From Cyclobacteriaceae bacterium (GTDB lineage: Bacteria; Bacteroidota; Bacteroidia; Cytophagales; Cyclobacteriaceae): a stretch of 64,000 bases of DNA. The stretch lies in assembly GCA_023151255.1 (NCBI GenBank), contig JAKLJG010000004.1:1-64000 (forward strand), given 5' to 3'. Positions 41,399 through 49,751 of this stretch are shown piece by piece (position 1 is the stretch's first letter; the number at the start of each line of letters is the position of its first letter). Position numbers and translations under genes: made by a program. The notes beneath the pieces were generated by a model. It had not been told where the DNA came from, did not search any database, and worked only from the letters and a program-made list of their open reading frames with translations.

Positions 41399-44300
41399 TT
41401 ATATATTAGAATCGCAGTAAAGTTTATTGAATAGCACCCTTCCGGACGACCTCTCGTTTGTATACAGTGACGGATAATAGGATTTAAAAACGTCTTTTAC
41501 ATTCTGTACAAACTTGGGCTTGTCTGCAAAATCCTTCCGAATGGGTTTCATCCAGAGATGCTGAATGGGTGAATCCAAATCTCTGCTGTAGTAGTAATTC
41601 AATCCTCGTCCGCTCTTGTAATGATAAACTCGTTTGGAGTATGTAACCAGGCACGAATCGTCCAGCACTTTATAGTAGCCGTAGGATTTGAAAAAACCTT
41701 TCTCTCCGAAAGCCCTGTAACGATCTGAGCCGATGCTGTACCCACCAATTGCCCCATACTTAATCGTGAGCGTTTCATCAATTCCGTTGATCGTCAGTTT
41801 TGCATTAGGTGTTTCTTTCACCGCATCTTTGCAATCTTTTACACGAATGATTTTAGATGGCTTATCAACAACAAAGTCTTCGTGTGTTGAATACAATTTC
41901 ACCTCTTTGATTCCCTCTTGTGCCTGCGCGGCAACGCCTACGGAAATCAGGGCGGGAAGTAAAATCAATCTGATTGTCTTCATAGGAATGTTAATTTTTT
42001 CGAAATAGATGTAAAGGCATGGGAGTACGATTAATGTCAGCACTGTAGAACTGATCAGTCCCCCAATCACAACCGTGGCCAGAGGTTTCTGTACTTCGGC
42101 ACCTGCACTGGTAGCCAGCGCCATTGGCAAAAATCCAAGCGATGCGACAGCGGCAGTCATTAACACGGGGCGAAGACGAATTTGAGTTCCCTTTCTTACG
42201 ATGTCGTACAAATCAGTAAGCCCCGCTTTCTTCAAGCGATTGAATTCAGCAATCAACACTATACCATTGAGCACCGCTACTCCAAACAAGGCAATGAAAC
42301 CAATACCTGCCGATATGCTGAAAGGCATTCCTCGCAATAGCAAAGCAAACACCCCCCCAATGGCAGCCATTGGAATTGCCATGAAGATGAGAATGGATTG
42401 CTTGAACGAACCAAAGGTGAAAAACAATAGCATCAAGATCAGTAACAGGGCCACCGGTACGGCAATCGAAAGTCTTGCTTGTGCTTCTTTCAGATTTTCA
42501 AACTGACCGCCATACGTTGGGTAATATCCCGGTGGGAAATCAACCTGCTTTTCAATTTTTTGCTGTAGTTCTTCTACGATACTGGCTACATCGCGGCCAC
42601 GGACGTTGAAGCCTACAATAATTCTTCGCTTGGCATCTTCGCGTTGTATCTGATTCGGGCCAAGTTTGAATTCCACTTTGGCAACCTGATCGAGCGGTAC
42701 CTGATTTCCGGTCGGTGTTGTGATAAAAAGATTTTGTACGTCTTCAATGCCTTGGCGATTATCTTTTGTTAACCGGACTACAAGATCAAAACGTTTTTCA
42801 CCTTCATATACCAAGCCAGCGCTTTGTCCCGCAAAGGCAGTGCTGATCGCCTGATTAATGGCTTCAACATCTAATCCAAATCGAGCCACCTCATCGCGGT
42901 CAATATGTACAACTATCTGTGGCAAGCCGGTAACTTCTTCCACATACAAATCACGTGCACCTTCAATACTGGAAGTGATGCCCGCTACCTGCTTCGACAG
43001 CCCTGTTAATACATCGAGGTCTTCTCCAAATATTTTCACCGCTACATCCTGACGCACCCCGGAGATCAACTCATTGAATCGCATTTGTATGGGTTGCTGA
43101 AATCCAAACGTTACGCCCGGTATTGCCTCCAGTGCTTCACCCATCTTCTCGGCAAGTTCTTCGCGGCTATCCGCTTTTTTCCAATCGCTTTTATCTTTCA
43201 AAATCACCATCAGGTCGCAGGCTTCAATGGGCATGGGGTCGGTGGGGATTTCCCCCGCACCGATTTTACCTACTACCTCTTTCACCTCATCGGGGAATTC
43301 ACGCATCAGTATTTCACCTGCCTTTAAAGAGGCATCAACGGTATGTGTGAGGCTGCTTCCGGTTAGCACACGGGTTTCCACAGCAAAGTCACCCTCCTCC
43401 AGCGTAGGGATAAACTCACCACCCATATTGACGAATAAAAATATGCTCACAACAAAAAGAACAACAGCAATCGCGGCTACGAGCATTTTTCTTTTCAAAG
43501 CTCCATTGATGATGGGTTGATACGCGCGTTGAAAAAAGTCCATCATCTTGTCAGAGAAATTGCGCTTATGTTGCGGGTTCTTGCTCAGGAAGAGTGCCGA
43601 CATCATGGGAACATAGGTTAATGAAAGAATGAAAGCTCCGAGAATGGCAAAACTTACGGTCTGGGCCATTGGCTTGAACATTTTTCCTTCTATCCCCACA
43701 AGCGCCAGTATGGGCAAGTAAACAATCAGGATGATGATTTCGCCAAACGCTGCTGAGTTTCTGATTTTCGATGCCGACTCATACACTTCAATATCCATTT
43801 CTTCCTGTGTCATTCTGCGTGTAATACTTCGCAGACCAAGGTGGTGCATGGTAGCCTCAACGATAATAACAGCCCCATCCACGATCAAACCAAAGTCGAT
43901 GGCACCAAGGCTCATTAAATTTCCGGAAACGCCAAACATATGCATCAATGACACAGCAAACAGCATGGCAAGGGGAATTACCGAGGCAACAATCAATCCT
44001 GCTCTCAGGTTGCCGAGGAATAGTACCAATACCAGGATGACAATCAATGCCCCCTCCATCAGGTTTTTCTCCACTGTACCGATGGCCCGATTTACCAAAT
44101 TGCTGCGATCAAGAAATGGTTCGATGACAACACCTTCAGGCAGGGTCTTTTTGATTTGCTCTATGCGTTCTTTTACCCGCGCAACAACTGCATTGGAATT
44201 TTCGCCTTTCAACATCAACACAAGAGCGCCTACTACTTCACCCTCGTTGTTGTAGGTCATGGCACCGTAACGGTTAGCTGCGCCAAAGCGCACCTCCGCC

Positions 44301-45097
44301 ACATTGCGAATCAGGATGGGAACACCAGCGGATGTATTCTTCACCACAATTTTTCCAATGTCTTCAATGGAACTAATTAACCCTTCGCTACGGATAAACC
44401 AGGCGTTTGGCTTTTTATCGATATACGCTCCACCGGTGTTTTGATTGTTCCTTTCGAGAGCCGTAAAAACATCGGAAATACTCAGGTTGTAACTTCTCAG
44501 TTTATCAGGGTCTAAGGCAACTTCGTATTGTTTTAGAAATCCGCCAAAGCTACTTACATCTGCCACGCCAGGAGTGCCGAGTAATTGTCTTCGAACAATC
44601 CAGTCTTGAATGGTTCGCAGTTCAGCAGCATCATACTTTTTCTCGTATCCTTTCTCCGGACGAATCAGGTACTGATAAATTTCTCCCAGACCCGTGGTAA
44701 TGGGAGCCATTTCCGGACTACCAATTCCACCAGGTATTTGGTTTCGGGCTTCTGCAAGGCGTTCATTCACCTGCTGCCTCGACCAATACACGTCAACATC
44801 ATCGTGAAAAACGATAGTAACGACAGAGAGGCCAAAACGCGATATGCTCCGGATCTCTTTAATCTCCGGTATGGTTGCCATAGTTTGCTCTACCGGAAAG
44901 CTGATAAGTCGCTCTACTTCCTGTGCAGCCAGAGACGGACTTAGTGTAATAACCTGCACCTGATTATTGGTAACATCAGGAACGGCATCAATAGGCAACT
45001 GCGTGAGCGAGTACGTGCCCCACGCGGCCAACGCCAGCGTCAGCAAACCGATCACCAGTTTATGTTTTATTGAGTATTGAATGATCTTGTCTAACAT
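41399..45097 (-). CDS. czcA: CzcA-type RND efflux pump fused in frame to a secreted-domain module
   Basis: The ATG at 45097 (MLDKIIQYSIKHK) gives 1232 residues; a longer frame reads upstream through a separate small ORF and is not used. Residues 1-1038 are a complete pump: TM4 aspartate in GAIDFGLIVDGAVIIVEA, two periplasmic porter domains, and 12 membrane helices ending LIVLPCLYIYFEKINIP. Residue 1039 is an internal Met opening MKTIRLILLPALISVGVAAQAQ, a typical signal peptide, and a 194-residue secreted domain related to paralogues A and B follows. No stop separates them. It may be a real fusion, or the downstream protein may be re-initiated at 41983. The pump exports Co/Zn/Cd with H+. Confidence 0.85.
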   Translation of the reverse strand: MLDKIIQYSIKHKLVIGLLTLALAAWGTYSLTQLPIDAVPDVTNNQVQVITLSPSLAAQEVERLISFPVEQTMATIPEIKEIRSISRFGLSVVTIVFHDDVDVYWSRQQVNERLAEARNQIPGGIGSPEMAPITTGLGEIYQYLIRPEKGYEKKYDAAELRTIQDWIVRRQLLGTPGVADVSSFGGFLKQYEVALDPDKLRSYNLSISDVFTALERNNQNTGGAYIDKKPNAWFIRSEGLISSIEDIGKIVVKNTSAGVPILIRNVAEVRFGAANRYGAMTYNNEGEVVGALVLMLKGENSNAVVARVKERIEQIKKTLPEGVVIEPFLDRSNLVNRAIGTVEKNLMEGALIVILVLVLFLGNLRAGLIVASVIPLAMLFAVSLMHMFGVSGNLMSLGAIDFGLIVDGAVIIVEATMHHLGLRSITRRMTQEEMDIEVYESASKIRNSAAFGEIIILIVYLPILALVGIEGKMFKPMAQTVSFAILGAFILSLTYVPMMSALFLSKNPQHKRNFSDKMMDFFQRAYQPIINGALKRKMLVAAIAVVLFVVSIFLFVNMGGEFIPTLEEGDFAVETRVLTGSSLTHTVDASLKAGEILMREFPDEVKEVVGKIGAGEIPTDPMPIEACDLMVILKDKSDWKKADSREELAEKMGEALEAIPGVTFGFQQPIQMRFNELISGVRQDVAVKIFGEDLDVLTGLSKQVAGITSSIEGARDLYVEEVTGLPQIVVHIDRDEVARFGLDVEAINQAISTAFAGQSAGLVYEGEKRFDLVVRLTKDNRQGIEDVQNLFITTPTGNQVPLDQVAKVEFKLGPNQIQREDAKRRIIVGFNVRGRDVASIVEELQQKIEKQVDFPPGYYPTYGGQFENLKEAQARLSIAVPVALLLILMLLFFTFGSFKQSILIFMAIPMAAIGGVFALLLRGMPFSISAGIGFIALFGVAVLNGIVLIAEFNRLKKAGLTDLYDIVRKGTQIRLRPVLMTAAVASLGFLPMALATSAGAEVQKPLATVVIGGLISSTVLTLIVLPCLYIYFEKINIPMKTIRLILLPALISVGVAAQAQEGIKEVKLYSTHEDFVVDKPSKIIRVKDCKDAVKETPNAKLTINGIDETLTIKYGAIGGYSIGSDRYRAFGEKGFFKSYGYYKVLDDSCLVTYSKRVYHYKSGRGLNYYYSRDLDSPIQHLWMKPIRKDFADKPKFVQNVKDVFKSYYPSLYTNERSSGRVLFNKLYCDSNI

Positions 45098-45105
45098 ATT
45101 TGAAA

Positions 45106-45192
45106 TTAGAAATGATGAAGTATGATGTGCCGGATTAAACCAATTAATCCAAGCCCGATAAGTACGGCCATGATATATCCTAAAATGTCCAT
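45106..45192 (-). CDS. 28-residue membrane peptide upstream of CzcA
   Basis: A 28-codon frame opening MDILGYIMAVLIGLGLIGLI and closing RHIILHHF. It would make one membrane helix with a His-containing end. It ends 8 bases before the CzcA ATG in another frame, as expected for a translationally coupled gene. Small one-helix subunits such as AcrZ and KdpF exist for other membrane pumps, so a pump-associated peptide is plausible. No strong Shine-Dalgarno is seen. Confidence 0.45.
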   Translation of the reverse strand: MDILGYIMAVLIGLGLIGLIRHIILHHF

Positions 45193-45303
45193 TGTCGTTC
45201 GGAATGATGAACGATGTTTTTTCTTGCGCATAGCGCAAACTTTAAAATGTGAGAATCAGATGATCAGAATGACAGGTGTGTCACTCTGGTAAGAGAAGTG
45301 TTA

Positions 45304-45627
45304 CTAAGCAAGTTTGGGCGGTTGCCAGATAGCCTTTGCATTGTCAAGTACAGGCTTTTCAAAGTAAAGTGTAATTACTTTTGTGTTATGAACTAAGTTG
45401 ATGATCGAGATGTCCGCCAAATGACTGAGTTGAATGTGCGCAGCGCAACAGGAGCAGATACAAAAGGGTGTACAAACGTCTTGCTCTGAGCCAGAGTGAG
45501 CATGATTACTATTGTCAACAAGAACAATACCCGCCTTACGTTCGTCAGCGCAGGTTTCTTTATCACTGCACGGGTAAACCGCCAGGGCAAGAACGTACAT
45601 CGCGAAAAGAAAGCGTATCACTCTCAT
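45304..45627 (-). CDS. DUF6660-like small Cys-rich secreted protein
   Basis: The ATG at 45627 gives 107 residues; the longer frame begins at a TTG and adds no signal. N-terminus MRVIRFLFAMYVLALAVYPCSDKETC, then a His/Ser linker, CTPFCICSCCAAH, and a conserved end IWQPPKLA. The C-x(3)-C-x-C-x-CC cluster and WQPPK ending match small Bacteroidota proteins (DUF6660) found before czcA operons. Probably a periplasmic metal-binding protein; unproven. It lies 111 bases upstream of the small membrane peptide, in the same direction as czcA. Confidence 0.7.
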   Translation of the reverse strand: MRVIRFLFAMYVLALAVYPCSDKETCADERKAGIVLVDNSNHAHSGSEQDVCTPFCICSCCAAHIQLSHLADISIINLVHNTKVITLYFEKPVLDNAKAIWQPPKLA

Positions 45628-45681
45628 AGCGCAAAAATAAACGAAAAAACCATGCAATAGGGTTGCAACTGTCCTCAAGCG

Positions 45682-46905
45682 TTAAAAATAGCTGGAAAAA
45701 CCAAACAGGAATCCGGCTGTTTTTGAAGCCGGATTTCCCAAAATGTCCGTTTGCCAGGCGTATCGGTAGTTTAAGCGGATTACGGTTTGGGAGGTTGGCC
45801 GCCAACTAATTCCAGGCACTATCGATATAATATCTTCGCGAATGTTGTCACCCGTTTCACTAAAATTACCCACATTCCAATCGACATATTCAAACCGGCA
45901 AACAGCATTTATCACCGAACGTTCAAAACCAAATATGTTTCTTCTAAACATAGGCTGTACTGCATCAAAGAATCCTCCCCATTGTTTCTCACCGTATTGC
46001 TGACTGTAGGTGGACGGCACATCTACCCGAGTAAAGGCCCATTCCGTATTCAAGTAGGTACCCGTTGGCAAAACAGTGTTGAAGTCAATGGCCCAGGTCA
46101 TATGCCTACGCTTTTCATCCAGCACCAAACCATCTTCTTGAAACTTATTATAGATGCCACCCATATAAGACAAGCCTAACTCACCGATTTTTTTATTTCT
46201 TACGGCAACCTTAGCCGTCAACAATGGCACACCATTAAAGCTTTCTTCAAACCGCGCTTGATTTAGCTTTGAGGCCGGCAGAAATGTCTTGTTCTCGCTG
46301 TTGTTAATGATCTGGTCATCGAACCCGTTGGTAAGGTAGGTTTCATACGCATACACCCAATTGTCTCTATATAGTTTGCCATACATACCGAAGCCCACAT
46401 TGCTCCATGTGGCGGGTAATAGTTGAGTGGCTGAAATTGGCCTGTCAATAAATTCCCACTTGGGGCCGTCATGATTTTGGTTGAAAGCACCAATCGGATT
46501 CATTACAATGCCCCCTCTGAAATTCAGCAGCGGATGAAATTCAAAATCAACAGAAGCAAATTCAATATTGATTTCCTTTGTGCCGTCTTCAAACTCAATT
46601 TCCGAAAGGAATTTTATTCGCCTGGAAATGGTGGAGGCGATAAACAAGGTAAGGCGTCTCATTTGAAACTGATGTCCTTCGCTTACACCATCCGTACCGA
46701 GATGTTGCCAATTAGCTTCTACATAGCCACCCACGGCAACTGGTAATTTACTCACAGAAAGAAAGGGGCGGTTATAAACCGCATCCATATTAAGCAGTAG
46801 CTTAGAAGTATCCTGCTGCGTTCTTTTGAACAATGTTGAATCTACTTGCGCTGTCGCTGCTGAACCTATCACAAGGGTAATTGCTAAGAGTAAACTTATT
46901 TTCAT
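45682..46905 (-). CDS. OprP/OprO-like outer-membrane porin
   Basis: The ATG at 46905 overlaps the Rieske gene stop by 4 bases and gives 407 residues; an upstream frame extension lacks export character. Signal MKISLLLAITLVIGSAATAQ. Barrel strands include KFLSEIEFEDGTKEINIEFA and LLNFRGGIVMNPIGAFN, with a C-terminal Phe (FLFGFSSYF). Resembles phosphate-selective OprP/OprO porins, but specificity is not deducible. It is the third gene of the DHOR-Rieske-porin series. Confidence 0.82.
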   Translation of the reverse strand: MKISLLLAITLVIGSAATAQVDSTLFKRTQQDTSKLLLNMDAVYNRPFLSVSKLPVAVGGYVEANWQHLGTDGVSEGHQFQMRRLTLFIASTISRRIKFLSEIEFEDGTKEINIEFASVDFEFHPLLNFRGGIVMNPIGAFNQNHDGPKWEFIDRPISATQLLPATWSNVGFGMYGKLYRDNWVYAYETYLTNGFDDQIINNSENKTFLPASKLNQARFEESFNGVPLLTAKVAVRNKKIGELGLSYMGGIYNKFQEDGLVLDEKRRHMTWAIDFNTVLPTGTYLNTEWAFTRVDVPSTYSQQYGEKQWGGFFDAVQPMFRRNIFGFERSVINAVCRFEYVDWNVGNFSETGDNIREDIISIVPGISWRPTSQTVIRLNYRYAWQTDILGNPASKTAGFLFGFSSYF

Positions 46906-47348
46906 GACTGCCGCAAGTCTATGGTGATGGTATCGGTTTGTACGATAACGGGAAATGAACGAAGATTTTTCTCTGCTGGGCCATTGCTCACCGCCCCCTT
47001 GTTGGTGAATTCGCTTCCATGACTTGGGCAATGGAGCATGTCACCCGAGGCCTGTAACTCTGCGCCCTGATGGGTGCATTTCATCCAAAGGGCACTGTAT
47101 TCGGTATCAGAAAATCGGTACACGTAAATGGGAAATTCTAATTTGTCGTTTTGCACGATGATATATTGACGGGTGAGAATCTGTTCTTTTTTATGGTATT
47201 TGAACTCCGACTTCGACACGCTGATGCCTGTTGCATCTAGGACACCGCTTGCATAATGTGTTGCCTGGCAACCGGAGATTAGAAATGGAACCAACCCGCC
47301 ACTGACACAGGTAATACAAGTTTGTCTTATAAATGCGCGTCTCTTCAT
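46902..47348 (-). CDS. Rieske-type [2Fe-2S] protein, lipid-anchored
   Basis: 148 residues. The N-terminus has RRAFIRQT and a hydrophobic stretch with lipobox ISGC. The Rieske motifs are present as CTHQGAEL and CPSHGSEF (C-T-H and C-P-S-H), about 15 residues apart, giving two Cys and two His ligands. The fold is short (about 110 residues after the signal), as in standalone periplasmic Rieske proteins. Likely electron-transfer partner of the adjacent di-heme protein. It starts 2 bases after the DHOR stop. Confidence 0.9.
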   Translation of the reverse strand: MKRRAFIRQTCITCVSGGLVPFLISGCQATHYASGVLDATGISVSKSEFKYHKKEQILTRQYIIVQNDKLEFPIYVYRFSDTEYSALWMKCTHQGAELQASGDMLHCPSHGSEFTNKGAVSNGPAEKNLRSFPVIVQTDTITIDLRQS

Positions 47349-47350
47349 AT

Positions 47351-48529
47351 CTATAAGCTCTCCAAAAATCTAATGAGTTTCGTTTTCTCCTCATTTGTTA
47401 ACGCCTCGTAGTTACTGCGAGACTGAATGCCCTCGCCTCCGTGAAGAAGTATGGCTTCTTCAATGCTTCTGGCTCTTCCATCGTGTAGTAAAAAATACTG
47501 TCCTCCCTGCGACTTCTTTGAAAGACCTACACCCCAAAGTGGTGGCGTACGCCATTCATAGGTTTTTGCCGAGCCTTCGGTGTATCCATCGTCAAGTGAA
47601 GAGCCCATGTCGTGCAATAAAAAATCACTGTAGGGATAAAAGGCTTTATTGGCAATGGCTGCAATCGATGAATTACCTGTTTTCATTTCAGGGCGATGAC
47701 ATTTTGAGCAACCAATTGTGGTAAACAATTGCTTTCCTTCAATTGAATTGCTTTCAGGTCGTGGTTCGGGTGCCTTAAGTGCCTTCAAATAGAAAACCAC
47801 ATCGTTAATGGTTTGATTGGAAACTTCCGGATCAAACACCAATCCCGAATGCGTGTCAACGGGTTCGAAACTGGATGTAATTCCAATGTCTTGATTATAA
47901 GCTGTGGCTGTTTGTTGAAGCAGATCGTAAGTGGCTGCTTTTTTACCGAAACGACCAATATACCTACCGTTTTGGGTTACACTGTTTGGTCGTTCCTTTA
48001 CATATTGTTTCAGGCTAATCCAGTTCGGTACCCCGCTGATGCCGTCTCCATCATTATCATCAGGGTCAGCCCAGGCTAAAATTTCAGCATCGCTGACAGC
48101 GTCTATAAATCCGAGACCGGTATTGGCTGGAGGGGTAAAGCGGGAGAGTGTTGCATTTTGGGGAATCACTTCCGGTGTAAAACCGGGAATTGCCCTGTGT
48201 TGAAGTTGAGGGCCACCGACATTTAGGTATTGATTCCCATTTTCATCGGTTTGGCCGAAGCGCGTAAGTGTGGTAAAAGGATGACCTTTGCCATCACCCG
48301 GATGACAACTGCCACAGGACGTGGCGACAAACAAAGGCCCAAGGCCATTTGCAGATGTAAATACTTCATCATTAAAAGCCACATCACCCCGGAGAAATTG
48401 GAGATTCTCGGCTTCCGATAGCCCGGATACAGGACCATCCAACAACTCATATGCTTGAGGTGCCTTGGGTTGGAATTCCTCGCAAGCTGCCAGGATGATC
48501 AATCCCGCGAATATTGTTTTTCGGTTCAT
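47351..48529 (-). CDS. Di-heme oxidoreductase-like lipoprotein (DHOR/DUF1111)
   Basis: 392 residues. Lipobox LAAC in the first 20 residues. Two heme c motifs: CGSCHPG (about residue 73) and CSKCHRP (about 276). The spacing and the segment GLGPLFVATSCGSCHPGDG match DUF1111 di-heme proteins. Their role is unclear; some are linked to iron or thiol metabolism. First gene of an operon with Rieske and porin genes, divergent from the DtxR-family regulator, with an inverted repeat in between. Confidence 0.88.
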   Translation of the reverse strand: MNRKTIFAGLIILAACEEFQPKAPQAYELLDGPVSGLSEAENLQFLRGDVAFNDEVFTSANGLGPLFVATSCGSCHPGDGKGHPFTTLTRFGQTDENGNQYLNVGGPQLQHRAIPGFTPEVIPQNATLSRFTPPANTGLGFIDAVSDAEILAWADPDDNDGDGISGVPNWISLKQYVKERPNSVTQNGRYIGRFGKKAATYDLLQQTATAYNQDIGITSSFEPVDTHSGLVFDPEVSNQTINDVVFYLKALKAPEPRPESNSIEGKQLFTTIGCSKCHRPEMKTGNSSIAAIANKAFYPYSDFLLHDMGSSLDDGYTEGSAKTYEWRTPPLWGVGLSKKSQGGQYFLLHDGRARSIEEAILLHGGEGIQSRSNYEALTNEEKTKLIRFLESL

Positions 48530-48555
48530 GCGTCTAAAAGTACGATTAGTTTAAA

Positions 48556-48583
48556 TAAAATGTTAGATGCCTCTAATATTTTA
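48556..48583. promoter_or_regulatory. 28-bp inverted repeat, probable DtxR/MntR-family operator
   Basis: TAAAATGTTAGA-tgcc-TCTAATATTTTA: 11 of 12 arm positions pair, with a 4-base spacer. It starts 27 bases upstream of the DHOR ATG and ends 50 bases before the DtxR-family ATG, so it can control both. Palindrome size fits dimers of that family. Confidence 0.65.
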
Positions 48584-48632
48584 ATTTCACGATATTAACA
48601 AAAAGCCTTATTTTTATCTGAAAAGCTGCAAA

Positions 48633-49286
48633 ATGGGGTCGCTGACAGAAGAAAATTATATCAAGTCCATCTATGCACTTTCACAGTCAACAGGAGAAGT
48701 TTATGTATCCGAATTGGCCAAAAAACTGGATGTAAAGCTTCCCAGCGTAAATAGCATGATGAAACGTTTGGCGATCAAGAAGTTGGTGGCTTATGCGCCT
48801 TACAAGGGTATCAAGCTGACCGAAAAAGGAAAAAAAGAAGCTTTGGCAATTATTCGAAAACACCGCCTGGCGGAATTGTTTTTAGTAAAGGTGATGGGTC
48901 TTGGATGGGAAGAAGTGCATGATATCGCTGAACAGTTGGAGCACGTGAACTCACCACGCTTTTACGAACGCATTGATGAATTACTGAACAGTCCAAAGTT
49001 CGACCCGCATGGAGAGCCAATCCCGGACAGCAATGGGAAAATTCATACGCAACAACGCACTTCCCTGATTGACCTCGCAGAAGGATTAACTGCCACTATT
49101 ACTGCCGTTACAGAAGATGAAAAATCATTCCTCGACCACTTGAACGCAAAGGGATTGCAAATTGGAGATGCCGTGACCATTATGAAAAGAGAAATGTTCG
49201 ATGGCTCCATTACCCTTCAGCACAAGTCGAAAAAGGAAATACTGCTGACGCATCAGGTCGCGGAAAGGATTTGGGTAGAATTGTAG
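48633..49286 (+). CDS. DtxR/MntR-family metal-dependent repressor
   Basis: 217 residues. N-terminal winged helix (LTEENYIKSIYAL, then VSELAKKLDVKLPSVNSMMKRL), dimerisation/metal-binding domain with H and E/C-type ligands (RKHRLAELFLV, EEVHDIAEQLEHV, FDPHGEPIPD), and a C-terminal FeoA/SH3-like domain (from about 150). The family binds Fe(II) or Mn(II) and represses iron/manganese uptake or homeostasis genes. Which metal is used here cannot be decided. The inverted repeat at 48556-48583 is its best candidate site, giving autoregulation and control of the DHOR operon. Confidence 0.88.
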   Translation: MGSLTEENYIKSIYALSQSTGEVYVSELAKKLDVKLPSVNSMMKRLAIKKLVAYAPYKGIKLTEKGKKEALAIIRKHRLAELFLVKVMGLGWEEVHDIAEQLEHVNSPRFYERIDELLNSPKFDPHGEPIPDSNGKIHTQQRTSLIDLAEGLTATITAVTEDEKSFLDHLNAKGLQIGDAVTIMKREMFDGSITLQHKSKKEILLTHQVAERIWVEL

Positions 49287-49416
49287 AACGCGTTTATACC
49301 CGTAACGCATTTTCGCTTTTATCCCAGGTCAAAACAATTATACTCTATATTGATCTCACTCGACCATTACTTCCGACAAGCCGCCAAATGAGCTTGTTGC
49401 GCGGTCTTTGTCAAGG

Positions 49417-49454
49417 GTGTCGATTCCACAAAGATCAAAACACAAGATCGACAC
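49417..49454. repeat. Inverted repeat GTGTCGAT/ATCGACAC
   Basis: 8-bp perfect arms at 49417-49424 and 49447-49454 with a 22-base loop; weak pairing continues outward (CAAG/TTGG). Confidence 0.5.
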
Positions 49455-49553
49455 TTGGCTTGGCAGTGAAATGGTCTCATCATTTTTGTTTGATCTGTGA
49501 TATGCGCTGAATTTATTGAAGATTCAGTCCTTTAGAAATTTCTTGTAAAGCTC

Positions 49554-49606
49554 TTGTCAAAACATAGATTCGATAAAGAATCTAAGCTACGATCGGGTTT
49601 TGACAA
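49554..49606. repeat. Nested inverted repeats TTGTCAAAAC/GTTTTGACAA
   Basis: 10-bp perfect outer arms at 49554-49563 and 49597-49606. Inside, TAGATTC (49565-49571) pairs with GAATCTA (49578-49584) around a 6-base loop, giving a two-stem structure. Confidence 0.6.
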
Positions 49607-49652
49607 GTGGTTTGCAGGATGAGTGAGAAATCTTTTTCTCTTTGAATATTGA

Positions 49653-49718
49653 TTGGCTGTCCACAAAGGAGTTGTTCCTTCAAAAACAATAATAAAACAA
49701 CCTTTTGTGGACTGCCAA
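49653..49718. repeat. Long imperfect inverted repeat near end of transfer region
   Basis: Arms at 49653-49676 and 49696-49718 pair over about 21 of 23-24 positions (TTGGCxGTCCACAAA core), with a 19-base AT-rich loop. It begins 34 bases after the stop codon of the gene at 49752. Confidence 0.65.
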
Positions 49719-49751
49719 TTAATGATCGTCACGTCATGTGAAGAAACGAGG

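Larger units (their letters stand above)
49287..49751. other. 465-base spacer with three hairpins between DtxR gene and conjugation region
   Basis: Separates the convergent DtxR gene and the transfer-region gene at 49752. It contains three inverted repeats (listed separately) and no convincing ORF or tRNA. Could be the left part of an element boundary or a set of bidirectional terminators. Confidence 0.5.

Noticed and set aside
45098-45238. Longer N-terminus for CzcA
   Set aside because: The extension would run out of frame through the 28-residue membrane peptide; MLDKIIQYSIKHK is the standard CzcA beginning.
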